33,788 bases of DNA from an uncultured Opitutia bacterium (GCA_903909465.1 CAIVVQ010000176.1:1-33788); one strand, 5' to 3'. Shown: positions 17,890 to 28,326, counted from the stretch's first letter. Notes: generated from the sequence alone by a model not told the origin. Program-made: numbers and translations.

Positions 17890-18799
17890 GCCCGGTAAAG
17901 TAGTCGACTGTTTTTTCCATTCCACTGGCGAAGGTGTACTGTGGCTTCCAGCCCGCATTCAGTAATTTAGTATTACTCGCCAGCGAGTGTTTGACGTCCC
18001 CGAGTCGGGCCGGGTGATAGACGATGCGTGAGCGCGAACGGGTCAACTGAATGATGAGTTGTGCCAAATCCTTAATCGAAATTTTCTGTCCATAGCCGAC
18101 ATTAAAAGTGCCGTGCATCTGGGTCTCATTCGCAACAAAGGTAAGTGCACTTACAATATCACCAACGTAAATAAAATCGCGGGTTTGTTCACCATCGCCG
18201 TAGATATTAATGTCATCACCTTTGATCGCTTGGGCGATGAAGATGGGGACTGCGGCAGCGTAGGCCGATTGTGGATTTTGACGTGGACCGAAGACATTAA
18301 AGAAGCGCAAACTGGTCGTGGCAATGCCATGATCGAGTCGGAAGCGTTCAAGTAAGTTTTCGCCTTCGAGCTTGGTGCTGGCGTACGGAGACTGTGGCTC
18401 AGGCGGCATGGATTCAACCTTAGGTACGGTTGGGTTATTGCCGTAAATGGCAGCAGAAGAAGCGAGGACGACCTTTTGAACCTTGGTGGCCACGGCCATC
18501 TCGAGAACCTTACGTGTACCTTCGCGGTTGAGTGTTTCGCATTCCTGCGGCTTGAGCACAGATTCCATGACTGAAATCATTGCGGCCAAATGAAAAACTT
18601 GGTCAACGCCCTGCATCGCTTCGCGAAGTTTGGCGTCATCGAGGATCGAGCCTTCGATGAGTTTATGGTTAAGCCCAATTAAATTCTTACGTTCCCCACT
18701 GCGAAAATCGTCTAAGATAACGACTTCGGCTTTGCCTTGGAATGACTCAGCGATGTGTGAGCCAATAAAGCCGGCGCCGCCAGTGATAAGGATACGCAT
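17879..18799 (-). CDS. NAD-dependent epimerase/dehydratase (UDP-glucose 4-epimerase-like, extended SDR)
   Basis: 306 aa; MRILITGGAGFIGSHIAE, ASSAAIYGN and SPYASTKLEGE (YxxxK). Confidence 0.93.
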   Translation of the reverse strand: MRILITGGAGFIGSHIAESFQGKAEVVILDDFRSGERKNLIGLNHKLIEGSILDDAKLREAMQGVDQVFHLAAMISVMESVLKPQECETLNREGTRKVLEMAVATKVQKVVLASSAAIYGNNPTVPKVESMPPEPQSPYASTKLEGENLLERFRLDHGIATTSLRFFNVFGPRQNPQSAYAAAVPIFIAQAIKGDDINIYGDGEQTRDFIYVGDIVSALTFVANETQMHGTFNVGYGQKISIKDLAQLIIQLTRSRSRIVYHPARLGDVKHSLASNTKLLNAGWKPQYTFASGMEKTVDYFTGLKA

Positions 18800-18810
18800 G
18801 GTGTTTTAGA

Positions 18811-19716
18811 TCAGCCCCACAAATTCGGAGGGTAGGCGCCTTGTTGGACGAGCTGATTGATGCTCGCCTGGACAATGGGTTTATCTTCGCGGTAGGTGAC
18901 ACCAAACCAGGTGGAATCAGTACGGAGCACCGCGCAGTCGGCTATGCCTTCTTTAACAATTTCGCCTAAGCTTAGTGGGATGTAACACTCGCTCTTCATT
19001 TCCTGTCCCTTGGTGTTAAGGAATTGTTTAAATAATTTTTCGAGCTGCGGGAAGATGCTCGGGGTGAAGCCCCACATATTCATCGAGACTGGCTCATCGC
19101 CCGTTAGTTTCGTCAACGCACCGTCATCCGCTTTATTTTCTGCGCCTTGCGCTGTCTTGGCGATTTTTAGCAGCTCTTGGATGTCGGTAAGGAATCCTTT
19201 ATCATTCGTACGACATACCCCACGTGCGACCGTGCCGTGATCCGAGAGCGTATTCTTCAAGGTAAAGCCCACCATGCAGTAGTGGTGTTCGTTATTCGCA
19301 GTCGACTGGAGTTTCTTCGAGAGCACCGCGTACGAATCTTGGCCATAGAAATCATCAGCGTTAATAACGGCGAAGGGCGTTTGAATGGAGTCGCGGGCAC
19401 AAAGGATAGCGTGCGTGGTACCCCAGGGTTTTTCTCGTCCGGCGGGGACGGTGAAACCAGCAGGAAGTTTGTCGAGGGTCTGAAACGCGTAGGCTACTTC
19501 GATTTTGCCGCTAAATTTATTACCAATGCGCTCACGGAAATCGTCCGCGAAATCAGGACGGATGATGAAGACGACTTTACCGAAGCCCGCACGGATGGCG
19601 TCGAACACAGAGTAATCAAGGATGGTCTCGCCCGATGGACCCATGGCATCAATTTGTTTCAGACCGCCATAGCGACTGCCCATGCCGGCAGCCATGACGA
19701 GGAGGGTAGGTTTCAT
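18811..19716 (-). CDS. Sugar nucleotidyltransferase family protein
   Basis: 301 aa; MKPTLLVMAAGMGSRYGGLKQIDAMGPSGETILDYSVFDA; INADDFYG. Confidence 0.85.
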   Translation of the reverse strand: MKPTLLVMAAGMGSRYGGLKQIDAMGPSGETILDYSVFDAIRAGFGKVVFIIRPDFADDFRERIGNKFSGKIEVAYAFQTLDKLPAGFTVPAGREKPWGTTHAILCARDSIQTPFAVINADDFYGQDSYAVLSKKLQSTANNEHHYCMVGFTLKNTLSDHGTVARGVCRTNDKGFLTDIQELLKIAKTAQGAENKADDGALTKLTGDEPVSMNMWGFTPSIFPQLEKLFKQFLNTKGQEMKSECYIPLSLGEIVKEGIADCAVLRTDSTWFGVTYREDKPIVQASINQLVQQGAYPPNLWG

Positions 19717-19729
19717 TGTTGGGGTGGGA

Positions 19730-22453
19730 TTAGTTAAGCGTTTTCAGCATCCGCACGATTTCATCGCGTTTAGCGGTGGCTTCAGCGAGCTGTTTACGGG
19801 CGCCGTCTAAAATGTTCGCTGGCGCCTTAGAAACGAAAGTCTCATTGGAAAGTTTGGCTTCACCAGCGATGACTACCTTTTCGATTTTCTCGAGTTCTTT
19901 GGTGAGACGAATTTTTTCAGCTGCCACATCAATAACACCGCTTTGTTCGAGGATGACGGTGCCGAGTTGGCAAACGGTGCCGGGACGATCTCCAGGGCTA
20001 TCGGAGAATTGCATATCCGCCAGGCCAGCGAGACGTGACAGCTTTTCTTGGTTATGACTTAAGAGTGCTTTGGCCTTGTTGTCTTTAGCGACGACGGTGA
20101 TGACGCTGTCACGCTTAGTGGCTTGGTTGGCTTGCGATTTAGCCGCACGAACTTCGGCAACGAATTCACGCAGGAGGCCGACGTCAGAGACTTTAGTGAC
20201 ATCAATCTTAATGCCAGAAGCTTTTAAAGCCTCGGTCATCTGTGAACCATCACCTGGATTCTGATTCTGCAGGTATTCACTTTCTTTTCCGTAACCCAAG
20301 AGGTGCCACAGCTCTTCGGTAATAAACGGAGCCACGGGGTGGAGCAGGAGGAGGAATTGACGGAGGGCTAAATCTTGAACCGCGAGACAATGGTCGCGCA
20401 GCGCGGGGTCGGCCAAGCGCACCTTGGAGGCCTCCACATACCAATCGCAGAAATCGCCCCAGAAGTAGGAATACAACCCTTGGACGTACGCAGTGAACTC
20501 ATGCTCAGTCAGGTTTTGAGCCGTCGATTTAGCTAAATCTATAATGCCATGGAGAATGGCGGAATCATCATCGTCGATTAGCGCTGGGTTGATGCGCTTA
20601 ATGATCGATGCGATTGATGAATTATCGGACATCGGGCCCGACATCTGACGGAAGCGAGCGGCGTTCCAAATTTTATTACAGAAGTTGCGGCCTTGTGAAA
20701 CCCGATCCTCATCGAACAAGATGTCGTGTCCCTTAGGGGCGATGGAAAGCAGTCCAAAGCGAAGGCCATCGGCACCGAACTTCGCAATCAGATCGAGTGG
20801 CTCGGGGGAATTGCCGAGCGACTTAGACATTTTCCGTCCAAGTTTATCGCGAATAATACCGTTAAAGTAAACATGCTTAAAAGGAATGCGGGCACGGATT
20901 TCATCATCGGTGAGCGTTTTCTTTTCGGGTCCGTGGAGTTCGAGCCCCGCAATAATCATGCGTGCCACCCAGAGGAAAATAATATCAGGACCCGTCGCCA
21001 GGGCGCCGGTTGGGTACCAATGCTTCAGCTCTTCGGTGGTTTCACCAGGTTTGCGCCAGCCGATGGTGGCAAGGCACCAGAGCCATGAGGATGCCCAGGT
21101 ATCTAGCACGTCGTTGTCTTGCTCCCAGTTGGCAGTGTCGGAAGGCGGCTGAAGTGAAACATGACGGTTCTTAGCGTCGTTGCGATCTTGGCCCTTACGG
21201 TACCAAACGGGAATACGGTGACCCCACCAGAGCTGACGACTCACGCACCAATCTTGAATATTATCAAGCCAGTGCAGATAGGTCTTTGTCCATCGTTCGG
21301 GGTAGAATTTTATCATCCCAGATGTGACGGCACGTTTCGCTTCTTCGATTTTCGGATAATGGATAAACCATTGTTCGCTCAAGCGAGGTTCGATGGGAAC
21401 ATCGGCGCGTTCAGAGTAACCAACGGTGTTTTCGTAGGGTTCAATTTTAACTAAGGCACCAAGTTCTTCGAGAAGTTTGGCGGCCGCGGTGCGGGCCTTG
21501 AAGCGTTCCAAGCCAGCGAGCGGGCCCGCATCGGCATTCATCGTGCCATCCGGATTCATCACGTCGAGCACGGCGAGGTTGTGGCGTTTACCGATTTCGA
21601 AGTCGGTACGATCGTGCGCAGGGGTGACCTTTAAAACGCCAGTGCCGAAATCTTTTTCAACCGCAGTGTCGCCGACAATAGGAATTTGAGCGCGAGGGAA
21701 GGGTCGCCATACGTGTTTACCGATGAGCTTTTGGTAACGGGTATCCTCGGGATTAACCGCGACGGCAACGTCTCCAGGGATGGTCTCGGGGCGAGTGGTT
21801 GAAATCTCTAAAAATGTTCCTGGTTGCTCAACGATTTCATAGCGCATCTTAAACAGGGAGCCCTGCGTGGGCTTCATAATCACTTCTTCGTCGGACAAAC
21901 CCGTTTGTGAAACGGGGCACCAGTTGACCATGCGTTTACCGCGGTAAACATAACCTCGTTCGTAAAGGGTGACGAACGCCTGGAGGACGGCTTGCGAATA
22001 ACCCTCGTCGAGCGTGTGAACTTTACGATCCCAGTCGCACGAGGCTCCGAGTTTTTGTAACTGAGATAAAATAATGCCGCCGTGTTTGTCGCGCCACTCT
22101 GAGGCGACCTTAATGAATTTTTCACGGCCTAAGTCGTGACGTGTTTTACCTTCTTTTTGACGCAGTTCTTTTTCAACACGTGATTGCGTGGCGATACCGG
22201 CGTGATCAGTGCCGGGCAGCCAGAGGGCGGACTTACCTTCTTGGCGAGCGCGCCGAATCATGATGTCTTGCAGCGTGTTGTTCAGCAAGTGACCCATGTG
22301 TAGGACGCCTGTGACATTGGGTGGTGGAATCATCACCGCAAAAGATTCACGAGAGGGATCGACCTTTCCTTTAAAACATCCGGCGGCCAGCCATTCAGCG
22401 TACCAGCGTTGTTCTACCCCTTGTGGGTCGTAGGATTTAGGGATCTCAGCCAT
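19730..22453 (-). CDS. valS: Valine--tRNA ligase
   Basis: 907 aa; PPPNVTGVLHMGHLLNNT (HIGH-like), GRKMSKSLGNSPEP (KMSKS), C-terminal coiled-coil region. Confidence 0.97.
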   Translation of the reverse strand: MAEIPKSYDPQGVEQRWYAEWLAAGCFKGKVDPSRESFAVMIPPPNVTGVLHMGHLLNNTLQDIMIRRARQEGKSALWLPGTDHAGIATQSRVEKELRQKEGKTRHDLGREKFIKVASEWRDKHGGIILSQLQKLGASCDWDRKVHTLDEGYSQAVLQAFVTLYERGYVYRGKRMVNWCPVSQTGLSDEEVIMKPTQGSLFKMRYEIVEQPGTFLEISTTRPETIPGDVAVAVNPEDTRYQKLIGKHVWRPFPRAQIPIVGDTAVEKDFGTGVLKVTPAHDRTDFEIGKRHNLAVLDVMNPDGTMNADAGPLAGLERFKARTAAAKLLEELGALVKIEPYENTVGYSERADVPIEPRLSEQWFIHYPKIEEAKRAVTSGMIKFYPERWTKTYLHWLDNIQDWCVSRQLWWGHRIPVWYRKGQDRNDAKNRHVSLQPPSDTANWEQDNDVLDTWASSWLWCLATIGWRKPGETTEELKHWYPTGALATGPDIIFLWVARMIIAGLELHGPEKKTLTDDEIRARIPFKHVYFNGIIRDKLGRKMSKSLGNSPEPLDLIAKFGADGLRFGLLSIAPKGHDILFDEDRVSQGRNFCNKIWNAARFRQMSGPMSDNSSIASIIKRINPALIDDDDSAILHGIIDLAKSTAQNLTEHEFTAYVQGLYSYFWGDFCDWYVEASKVRLADPALRDHCLAVQDLALRQFLLLLHPVAPFITEELWHLLGYGKESEYLQNQNPGDGSQMTEALKASGIKIDVTKVSDVGLLREFVAEVRAAKSQANQATKRDSVITVVAKDNKAKALLSHNQEKLSRLAGLADMQFSDSPGDRPGTVCQLGTVILEQSGVIDVAAEKIRLTKELEKIEKVVIAGEAKLSNETFVSKAPANILDGARKQLAEATAKRDEIVRMLKTLN

Positions 22454-22516
22454 CGGAAGGAAAGGTGTAGGGGGTAAGATGGAGGTTGAAAAGCGCTAAT
22501 GAATTGGCCACTCTTA

Positions 22517-22622
22517 AAGGTAAGCTAGGCCCCATGCAATGGGTGCCGACGAACCCCGCCAGGTCCGGAAGGAAGCAACGGCAGTCTGGTTCCCCGTGTG
22601 CCGTGGTCAGCCTAGCCCCTTA
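22517..22622 (+). ncRNA. ffs: Small bacterial signal recognition particle RNA (4.5S-type)
   Basis: Contains CCAGGTCCGGAAGGAAGCAACGG (conserved SRP domain with GGAA loop); closing stem AAGG..GCTAGGC (22517-22530) with GCCTAGC.CCTT (22610-22621). Ends approximate. Confidence 0.93.
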
Positions 22623-22648
22623 ACTTTTATATCAGCCTCTAGCAAAGA

Positions 22649-24049
22649 TTAGAGCGAGTGAATGCTCATCTTGCTGACCGCCATCGCCGCTTCCTTGAAG
22701 GACTCGCTAACGGTTGGGTGAGCGAAGCAGGTGCGGGCCACGTCTTCGGCGCTACCACCGTACTCCATGTGAGCACAGGCGGCGGCAATCATTTCGGAAC
22801 CGCCACGGGCAACAATTTGGACGCCGAGAAGTTTGTCGGTCTTCGCACAGGCGATGACCTTATAAAAACCGGTAGTGGCATCGGCCGCGATGGCGCGTCC
22901 GTTGCCGGCGAGTTGGAATTTACCAATCTTCACTTCAATGCCTTTGGCTTTGGCTTCGGATTCAGTCATGCCAACGCCAGCCACTTCGGGATCAGTGTAA
23001 ATGACACCTGGTATGATACCGTAGTTAACGTGACCGGACTTGCCGGCTATGATTTCGGCGCAGGCCACACCTTCTTCTTCGGCTTTGTGGGCGAGCATGG
23101 GGCCGACGACAACGTCGCCGATGGCGTAGACGCCTGGGAGATTGGTGCGGAAGTGGTCGTCGGTGACGATGCGTTGACGCTCATCGAGTTTGAGTCCGGC
23201 TTCTTGGGCACCGAGACCGACCGTGTTGGGCTTGCGGCCTACGGCGACAAGGATCTTATCGGCAGGGAATTCAAGGGGCTTGCCATCGCGTTCAGCGGTC
23301 AAGGAGAGTCCAGCGGGTGTTTTCTTCGAGCCAGTTACTTTAGCACCGAGTTCAAATTTAATACCCTGTTTCTCAAAGGCGGTTTGAGCGACCTTGGCCA
23401 CGTCGCTATCGTACGATGGACCGCCGATCGAAGTCATCATTTCAACCACGGTGACTTGGCTGCCGAGGCGAGCCCAGACGGAGCCAAGTTCGAGTCCGAT
23501 AGCACCGGCGCCGACGACCACCATCTTAGCTGGAACTTCTTTGAGAGCGATGCCGTGGTCGGACGAGATGATTGCTTCACCATCAAACTTCATGAAAGGC
23601 AATTCGACCACGGAAGATCCGGTGGCGATGATGATGTTCTTGGTTTCGATGATTCGCTCGCCGCTGCTGCTGCGAACTAAAACTTCACCGGCTTTGCCGA
23701 GGCGACCGAGGCCGCGTACGATTTCGATGCCACGTTTGGAAACGAGGTATTCGACACCCTTATTGAGTTGAGCGACCACCTTTTCCTTATTGGACATCAT
23801 CGCACTCACATCGAAGGTGACCTTTTCGGAGCCCACGAGGCCGTGCTTTTTACCATGTAAGGTTTGTTGAAAAACTTCGGTCGAATGCAGGAGGGCCTTC
23901 GAGGGGATGCAGCCAATGTTGAGGCAGGTGCCGCCGAGGGCGGGCTCTTTCTCGACGAGCGCAACCTTCAGTCCGAGCTGGGCCGCTTTGATGGCAGCCA
24001 CGTAGCCGCCGGGTCCGGCACCAATAACAACAAGATCTAATTGTGACAT
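22649..24049 (-). CDS. lpdA: Dihydrolipoyl dehydrogenase
   Basis: 466 aa; VVIGAGPGGYVAAIKAAQLG, GGTCLNIGCIPSKALLHS, C-terminal HPTVSESFKEAAM. Confidence 0.97.
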   Translation of the reverse strand: MSQLDLVVIGAGPGGYVAAIKAAQLGLKVALVEKEPALGGTCLNIGCIPSKALLHSTEVFQQTLHGKKHGLVGSEKVTFDVSAMMSNKEKVVAQLNKGVEYLVSKRGIEIVRGLGRLGKAGEVLVRSSSGERIIETKNIIIATGSSVVELPFMKFDGEAIISSDHGIALKEVPAKMVVVGAGAIGLELGSVWARLGSQVTVVEMMTSIGGPSYDSDVAKVAQTAFEKQGIKFELGAKVTGSKKTPAGLSLTAERDGKPLEFPADKILVAVGRKPNTVGLGAQEAGLKLDERQRIVTDDHFRTNLPGVYAIGDVVVGPMLAHKAEEEGVACAEIIAGKSGHVNYGIIPGVIYTDPEVAGVGMTESEAKAKGIEVKIGKFQLAGNGRAIAADATTGFYKVIACAKTDKLLGVQIVARGGSEMIAAACAHMEYGGSAEDVARTCFAHPTVSESFKEAAMAVSKMSIHSL

Positions 24050-24066
24050 AATTTTAGTATAAAAGA

Positions 24067-25344
24067 TTAAACTCCGAAGAGGAGGGTTTGGGGTTCTTCA
24101 ATGTATTGGCGAACTTTCACTAGGAAGGTGACCGCTTCTTTGCCATCGATGATTCGGTGATCGTAGGAGAGGGCAAGGTACATAATCGGGCGGATGACAA
24201 TCTGACCTTTTTCAACGACGGCGCGTTCGACGATGTTGTGCAGGCCCATGATGGCGGCTTGCGGGTGATTGAGAATAGGCGTCGAGAGCATGGAGCCGTA
24301 AATGCCTCCGTTGGAAATCGTGAAGACACCACCTTGTAATTCGGGCAGTTGAATCTTTCCATCGCGGGCACGCTTACCGAAATCGGTAATCGCTTTTTCG
24401 ATGCCAGCAAAAGTGAGCTGGTCGCAATCGCGAACGACGGGAACCATGAGGCCCTTGTCGGTACCCACGGCGACGCCAATGTCGTAGAAATTATTTTCCA
24501 CAATCTCTTCACCGTCGAGTTGCGCATTCACAGCGCGTACTTCTTTGAGGGCCTGGACGGCTGCTTTAACGAAGAAGGACATGAAGCCGAGTTTGATACC
24601 GTATTTCTTGAGGAATTCTTCGCCGTGACGCTTGCGGAGTTCCATGATGGGCGCCATGTTGACCTCGTTGAACGTGGTAAGCATCGCGGTTTCCGACTTC
24701 GCCTGCACGAGGCGCTCGGCAATTTTACGACGCAGTGGGGACATCTTCTTGCGCGTGGTGCGACCTTCACGTGAAGGGATCTCAACAACTGCAGGCTTAG
24801 CAACTGGTGCGGCGATTGTGGCTTGAGCAACGGGTGCCGCAGGCGTGGCGACTGCAACAATGGGAGTCTGACCATCGAGCGCGGCTAACATATCACCTTT
24901 GGTAACACGTCCGCCTTTTCCTGAGCCAGGAATGGAGGCAGGGTTTAGGCCGGTCTCGGCGGCAATCCGTCTAACCGCAGGAGAAATTTCGGCGGCACTG
25001 CCTGATTTTATAAGTGTCGCTGCTGACGATTTTATAATTGGCTGAGGTTCGGCGGTAACTGTTTTTACGGCAACCGGAGCGTGTGCGCTCGGTGCAGCAG
25101 CTGAAGTGATCGAACTGTCGATACTCGCAACTACCTGGCCAACGAGGACTTCGGTTCCAGCGGGGACCTTAATATTAATTTGTCCATCGGCTTCAGCGTT
25201 GGCGTCAGAAGTGATTTTATCAGTCTCAAAAGAGAAAAGTGGCTGACCCTTTTTAACGGAGTCGCCCGACTTAACTGCCCAAGAAGCAAGCAGGCCGCCG
25301 GTGATTGATTCTCCCATTGCGGGAATTTTTACTTCTAAAACCAT
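24067..25344 (-). CDS. sucB: 2-oxoglutarate dehydrogenase E2, dihydrolipoyllysine-residue succinyltransferase
   Basis: Start chosen at [17 protein letters not shown]; lipoyl site FETDKI, peripheral subunit-binding domain [33 protein letters not shown], catalytic [13 protein letters not shown]. Confidence 0.95.
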   Translation of the reverse strand: MVLEVKIPAMGESITGGLLASWAVKSGDSVKKGQPLFSFETDKITSDANAEADGQINIKVPAGTEVLVGQVVASIDSSITSAAAPSAHAPVAVKTVTAEPQPIIKSSAATLIKSGSAAEISPAVRRIAAETGLNPASIPGSGKGGRVTKGDMLAALDGQTPIVAVATPAAPVAQATIAAPVAKPAVVEIPSREGRTTRKKMSPLRRKIAERLVQAKSETAMLTTFNEVNMAPIMELRKRHGEEFLKKYGIKLGFMSFFVKAAVQALKEVRAVNAQLDGEEIVENNFYDIGVAVGTDKGLMVPVVRDCDQLTFAGIEKAITDFGKRARDGKIQLPELQGGVFTISNGGIYGSMLSTPILNHPQAAIMGLHNIVERAVVEKGQIVIRPIMYLALSYDHRIIDGKEAVTFLVKVRQYIEEPQTLLFGV

Positions 25345-25378
25345 AATAAAGAGGTGGTTAACCTTGGTAGCCCTCGAG

Positions 25379-25456
25379 CACGGTTTCAACGGGGAAATCG
25401 CCCCGATTTGAGGGTTTGTTGAGTCCGGTCGGGGTAGTAGTAAACCCTTTGCCGTG
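25379..25456 (-). other. Candidate structured RNA element between sucA and sucB
   Basis: Exact complementary segments: ccgtg/cacgg (25452-25456 with 25379-25383), aaaccct/agggttt (25442-25448 with 25411-25417), and competing hairpins AAATCG/CGATTT (25395-25400 with 25404-25409) versus CGGGG/CCCCG (25390-25394 with 25401-25405). No covariation evidence available. Confidence 0.3.
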
Positions 25457-25480
25457 TTTAAAAGTAACTACTGACAGGGA

Positions 25481-28210
25481 TTAGGCCGTAAATGCTTGGC
25501 GAATGACGTCGGCTTGCTCGAGCTTATGAACGGAAAGGGCTCCAACGGCGGGCGAGGCGGCACTGTCGCGGCCAGCATAGGTTGGCTTAATGCCAAGGGC
25601 GGATTCGATCAGGGGAGCAATGAATGACCATCCTCCCATATTTTGTGCCTCGTCTTGCACCCAGACTACTTTTTGAGGTGAACCATATTGTTGGTGAATC
25701 TTTTTCAGTGCGGTGGCGTCAAAAGGATAGAACTGTTCGACGCGCACAATGGTAGTCGACGTATCTTTTCGTTGAGTGCGTTCGGTATCTAATTCGTAGA
25801 AGACTTTGCCAGAGCAAAGAATTAGTCGCTCGGTTTTAGCTGCCGGCTTGTTATCCACTAAGATTGCTTCAAAGCGTCCGTCAGTAAAATCTTTGAGTTC
25901 GCTGACGCAGGCCTTGAGTCGAAGGAGACTCTTAGGTGTCATCACTACGAGTGGTTTACGGTGCTCGGCTTTAACTTGTCGACGGAGCGCGTGGAAGAGT
26001 TGGGCCGGCGTCGAAGGTTGGATGACTTGCAAATTATTTTCGGCACTGAGTTGCAAGAAGCGTTCGATGCGAGCGGAAGAGTGTTCGGGGCCTTGCCCTT
26101 CGTAACCGTGAGGCAGGAGCATCACGAGTCCATTGACCTGTCCCCACTTGGATTCAGCAGAAGCGATGAACTGATCGATGACAATCTGGGCGCCATTCGA
26201 GAAGTCGCCAAACTGCGCTTCCCAGATTACAAGTGAATCAGGTGCTTCGAGCGCGTAGCCGTAATCAAAGCCAAGGACGGCGTATTCTGATAGTATGGAA
26301 TTAACGATTTCAATGCTCTCACCGCCAGCAACGGCATTCAGCGGCGTGTATTCCGCATCGTTCGAAGGATCGTGTAAGACTGCGTGTCGGTGTGAAAATG
26401 TGCCGCGTTCGCAGTCCTGGCCGGAGAGTCGAATCGGGTAACCTTCGGCCAAGAGTGAGGCGAACGCGAGTGATTCGCCTAAGCTCCAGTCAATGTTACT
26501 TCCGGAATTAAAGGCTTCGGCTTTAGCATCGAGTAAGCGTTTAATTTTTGGGTTAGGTGCGAAGTCAGGCGGCATTTGCCAAAGTGCCGGTGCCACCTTT
26601 TCAAGTAGTTCAGCGGTTGCACGTGTATCGGGTTGACCGTCGTACGGGGACTGAAAGGGGCGAAGGGTATTGATGGTGGGCTTCGGGGTTTCTTCACCCT
26701 TTTCATTCAAGGATGCCTTGGCGCGTTCTTGAGCGGCGTTTAATAAAATATCGAATTCTGTCCGCAGCGCTTGGAGTTCGCCACCAGGCGCCGAGCCAGA
26801 TTCAGTAAGGCGTGACGCGTACAGTTCGGCCACACTGGGGTGGGCGGTAATATTCTTATAAAGAATCGGCTGCGTGAACGCCGGCTCGTCCGTTTCGTTA
26901 TGTCCGTAGCGACGGTAGCAGACGATATCGACGACGATGTCGGTGGCGAATTTCTGGCGGTACTCCAGGGCAATCTCGGTTGCGAGTACCACCGCATCAG
27001 GATCGTCGCCATTGACGTGTAAAATCGGGGCTTCGACGAACTTGGCGATTTCAGTACAGTGGTAACCCGTACGTCCTTCATCAGGGTTAGTGGTGAAGCC
27101 CACTTGGTTGTTGGTGACGAGGTGAACCGTGCCGCCGACTTCATAACCTTTAACTCCAGATAAATTAAATGTCTCCATGACGACACCTTGTCCGGAGAAT
27201 GCCGCATCACCGTGAATCAAGATCGGCAGAACATTGGCTCGCTGCGCCTGATTTTGTAAGTCAGCACGCGCGCGCGCACGGCCGAGGATAATCGGATTAA
27301 CTGCTTCAAGGTGGCTAGGATTATAAGCGAGTGTGAGGGCAATATTTTTCCCTGCGACCGTTCGACTGCCCTCATGGCCAAGGTGGTATTTCACATCGCC
27401 GTCACCGGTGGAGGTATCGGGGATATAGTTTTCGGAGAACGCACGGAAAAGTTGATCAGGCTTTTTGCCGATGGTATTGACGAGGACATTGAGTCGACCG
27501 CGGTGCGCCATGCCGATGATGATATCGGAAATATTAAGACCAGGGGCATGTTGAATGATGCGCTCTAGGGCCACTAAAAGGGTTTCGCCGCCTTCAACCG
27601 AGAAGCGTTTAGCCCCAACAAACGTGCGGTGAAGGAAGCGTTCAAACTGTTCCGCTTGGACGATAGTGCGCAGGAAACTGCGACGTGCGTCGGCATCATA
27701 GTTGGCACGCAGTCCGCAGCCTTCGACGCGCTCTTGGACCCAGCGACGGCGGGCACCGTCTTGAATATGGGTGAACTCAACGCCGATGGTACCACCGTAA
27801 ATAACTTTTAATTTAGCGAGGATTTCAGAGAGGGGCATCATCACGCCGCCGAGGAAATCGCCCGTATGGAAAATTTGATTAGGTGGAATAGCGTCGAGCC
27901 CGAGTGCTTTATCCGAAAGCTCGTGATGAGGAATCGGGTCGTGCAACGGATTGATGCGAGCCTGAGTATGAGCGAGTGTGCGGTAAGCGTGGATCGCAGC
28001 GAGTACCTTAGACTGCGCCGCCGCGTCGACTCCGCCCGCAGTGACACCCGTTACTTTGCTGGGCTTAGGGGGCAGGGAGAGGCCAAGCTCAAAACCCTCA
28101 AAGAAATTACGCCAATCTTGGTCGACAGACTGTGGGTCCTGTTTCCATTTTTCATGGTACTGGGCAACGAGGTCGGCATTCCAGCGTGTTCCTACACTTA
28201 AGTGTTTCAT
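25481..28210 (-). CDS. sucA: 2-oxoglutarate dehydrogenase E1 component
   Basis: 909 aa; N-terminal YHEKWKQDPQSVDQDWRNFFEGFELG, GMAHRGRLNVLVN, GDAAFSGQGVVMETFNLS, LLPHGYEGQGPEHSSARIERFLQL. Confidence 0.97.
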   Translation of the reverse strand: MKHLSVGTRWNADLVAQYHEKWKQDPQSVDQDWRNFFEGFELGLSLPPKPSKVTGVTAGGVDAAAQSKVLAAIHAYRTLAHTQARINPLHDPIPHHELSDKALGLDAIPPNQIFHTGDFLGGVMMPLSEILAKLKVIYGGTIGVEFTHIQDGARRRWVQERVEGCGLRANYDADARRSFLRTIVQAEQFERFLHRTFVGAKRFSVEGGETLLVALERIIQHAPGLNISDIIIGMAHRGRLNVLVNTIGKKPDQLFRAFSENYIPDTSTGDGDVKYHLGHEGSRTVAGKNIALTLAYNPSHLEAVNPIILGRARARADLQNQAQRANVLPILIHGDAAFSGQGVVMETFNLSGVKGYEVGGTVHLVTNNQVGFTTNPDEGRTGYHCTEIAKFVEAPILHVNGDDPDAVVLATEIALEYRQKFATDIVVDIVCYRRYGHNETDEPAFTQPILYKNITAHPSVAELYASRLTESGSAPGGELQALRTEFDILLNAAQERAKASLNEKGEETPKPTINTLRPFQSPYDGQPDTRATAELLEKVAPALWQMPPDFAPNPKIKRLLDAKAEAFNSGSNIDWSLGESLAFASLLAEGYPIRLSGQDCERGTFSHRHAVLHDPSNDAEYTPLNAVAGGESIEIVNSILSEYAVLGFDYGYALEAPDSLVIWEAQFGDFSNGAQIVIDQFIASAESKWGQVNGLVMLLPHGYEGQGPEHSSARIERFLQLSAENNLQVIQPSTPAQLFHALRRQVKAEHRKPLVVMTPKSLLRLKACVSELKDFTDGRFEAILVDNKPAAKTERLILCSGKVFYELDTERTQRKDTSTTIVRVEQFYPFDATALKKIHQQYGSPQKVVWVQDEAQNMGGWSFIAPLIESALGIKPTYAGRDSAASPAVGALSVHKLEQADVIRQAFTA

Positions 28211-28326
28211 TTACGTGACGGTAAAAAGTTTGATTAAGAAATAACATCCAAGGGTGATTAAACAAGTCCAGACCCTCCTGAAATTAGCCGACTTGGGTAT
28301 TGTATCAGTCAACAGGACCAACTTTA

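Noticed and set aside
19177-19737. 186 aa plus-strand ORF opposite the nucleotidyltransferase gene
   Set aside because: Antisense to a well-supported CDS; low-complexity, charged translation.
22486-22515. Possible SRP RNA promoter TTGAAA - 18 nt - ACTCTT
   Set aside because: -10 match is poor; position is plausible but not supportable from sequence alone.
22658-23680. 340 aa plus-strand ORF antisense to lpdA
   Set aside because: lpdA on the minus strand has full catalytic motifs. The antisense ORF is Gly/Phe/Asp-rich with no recognisable domain, typical of codon-bias shadow ORFs.
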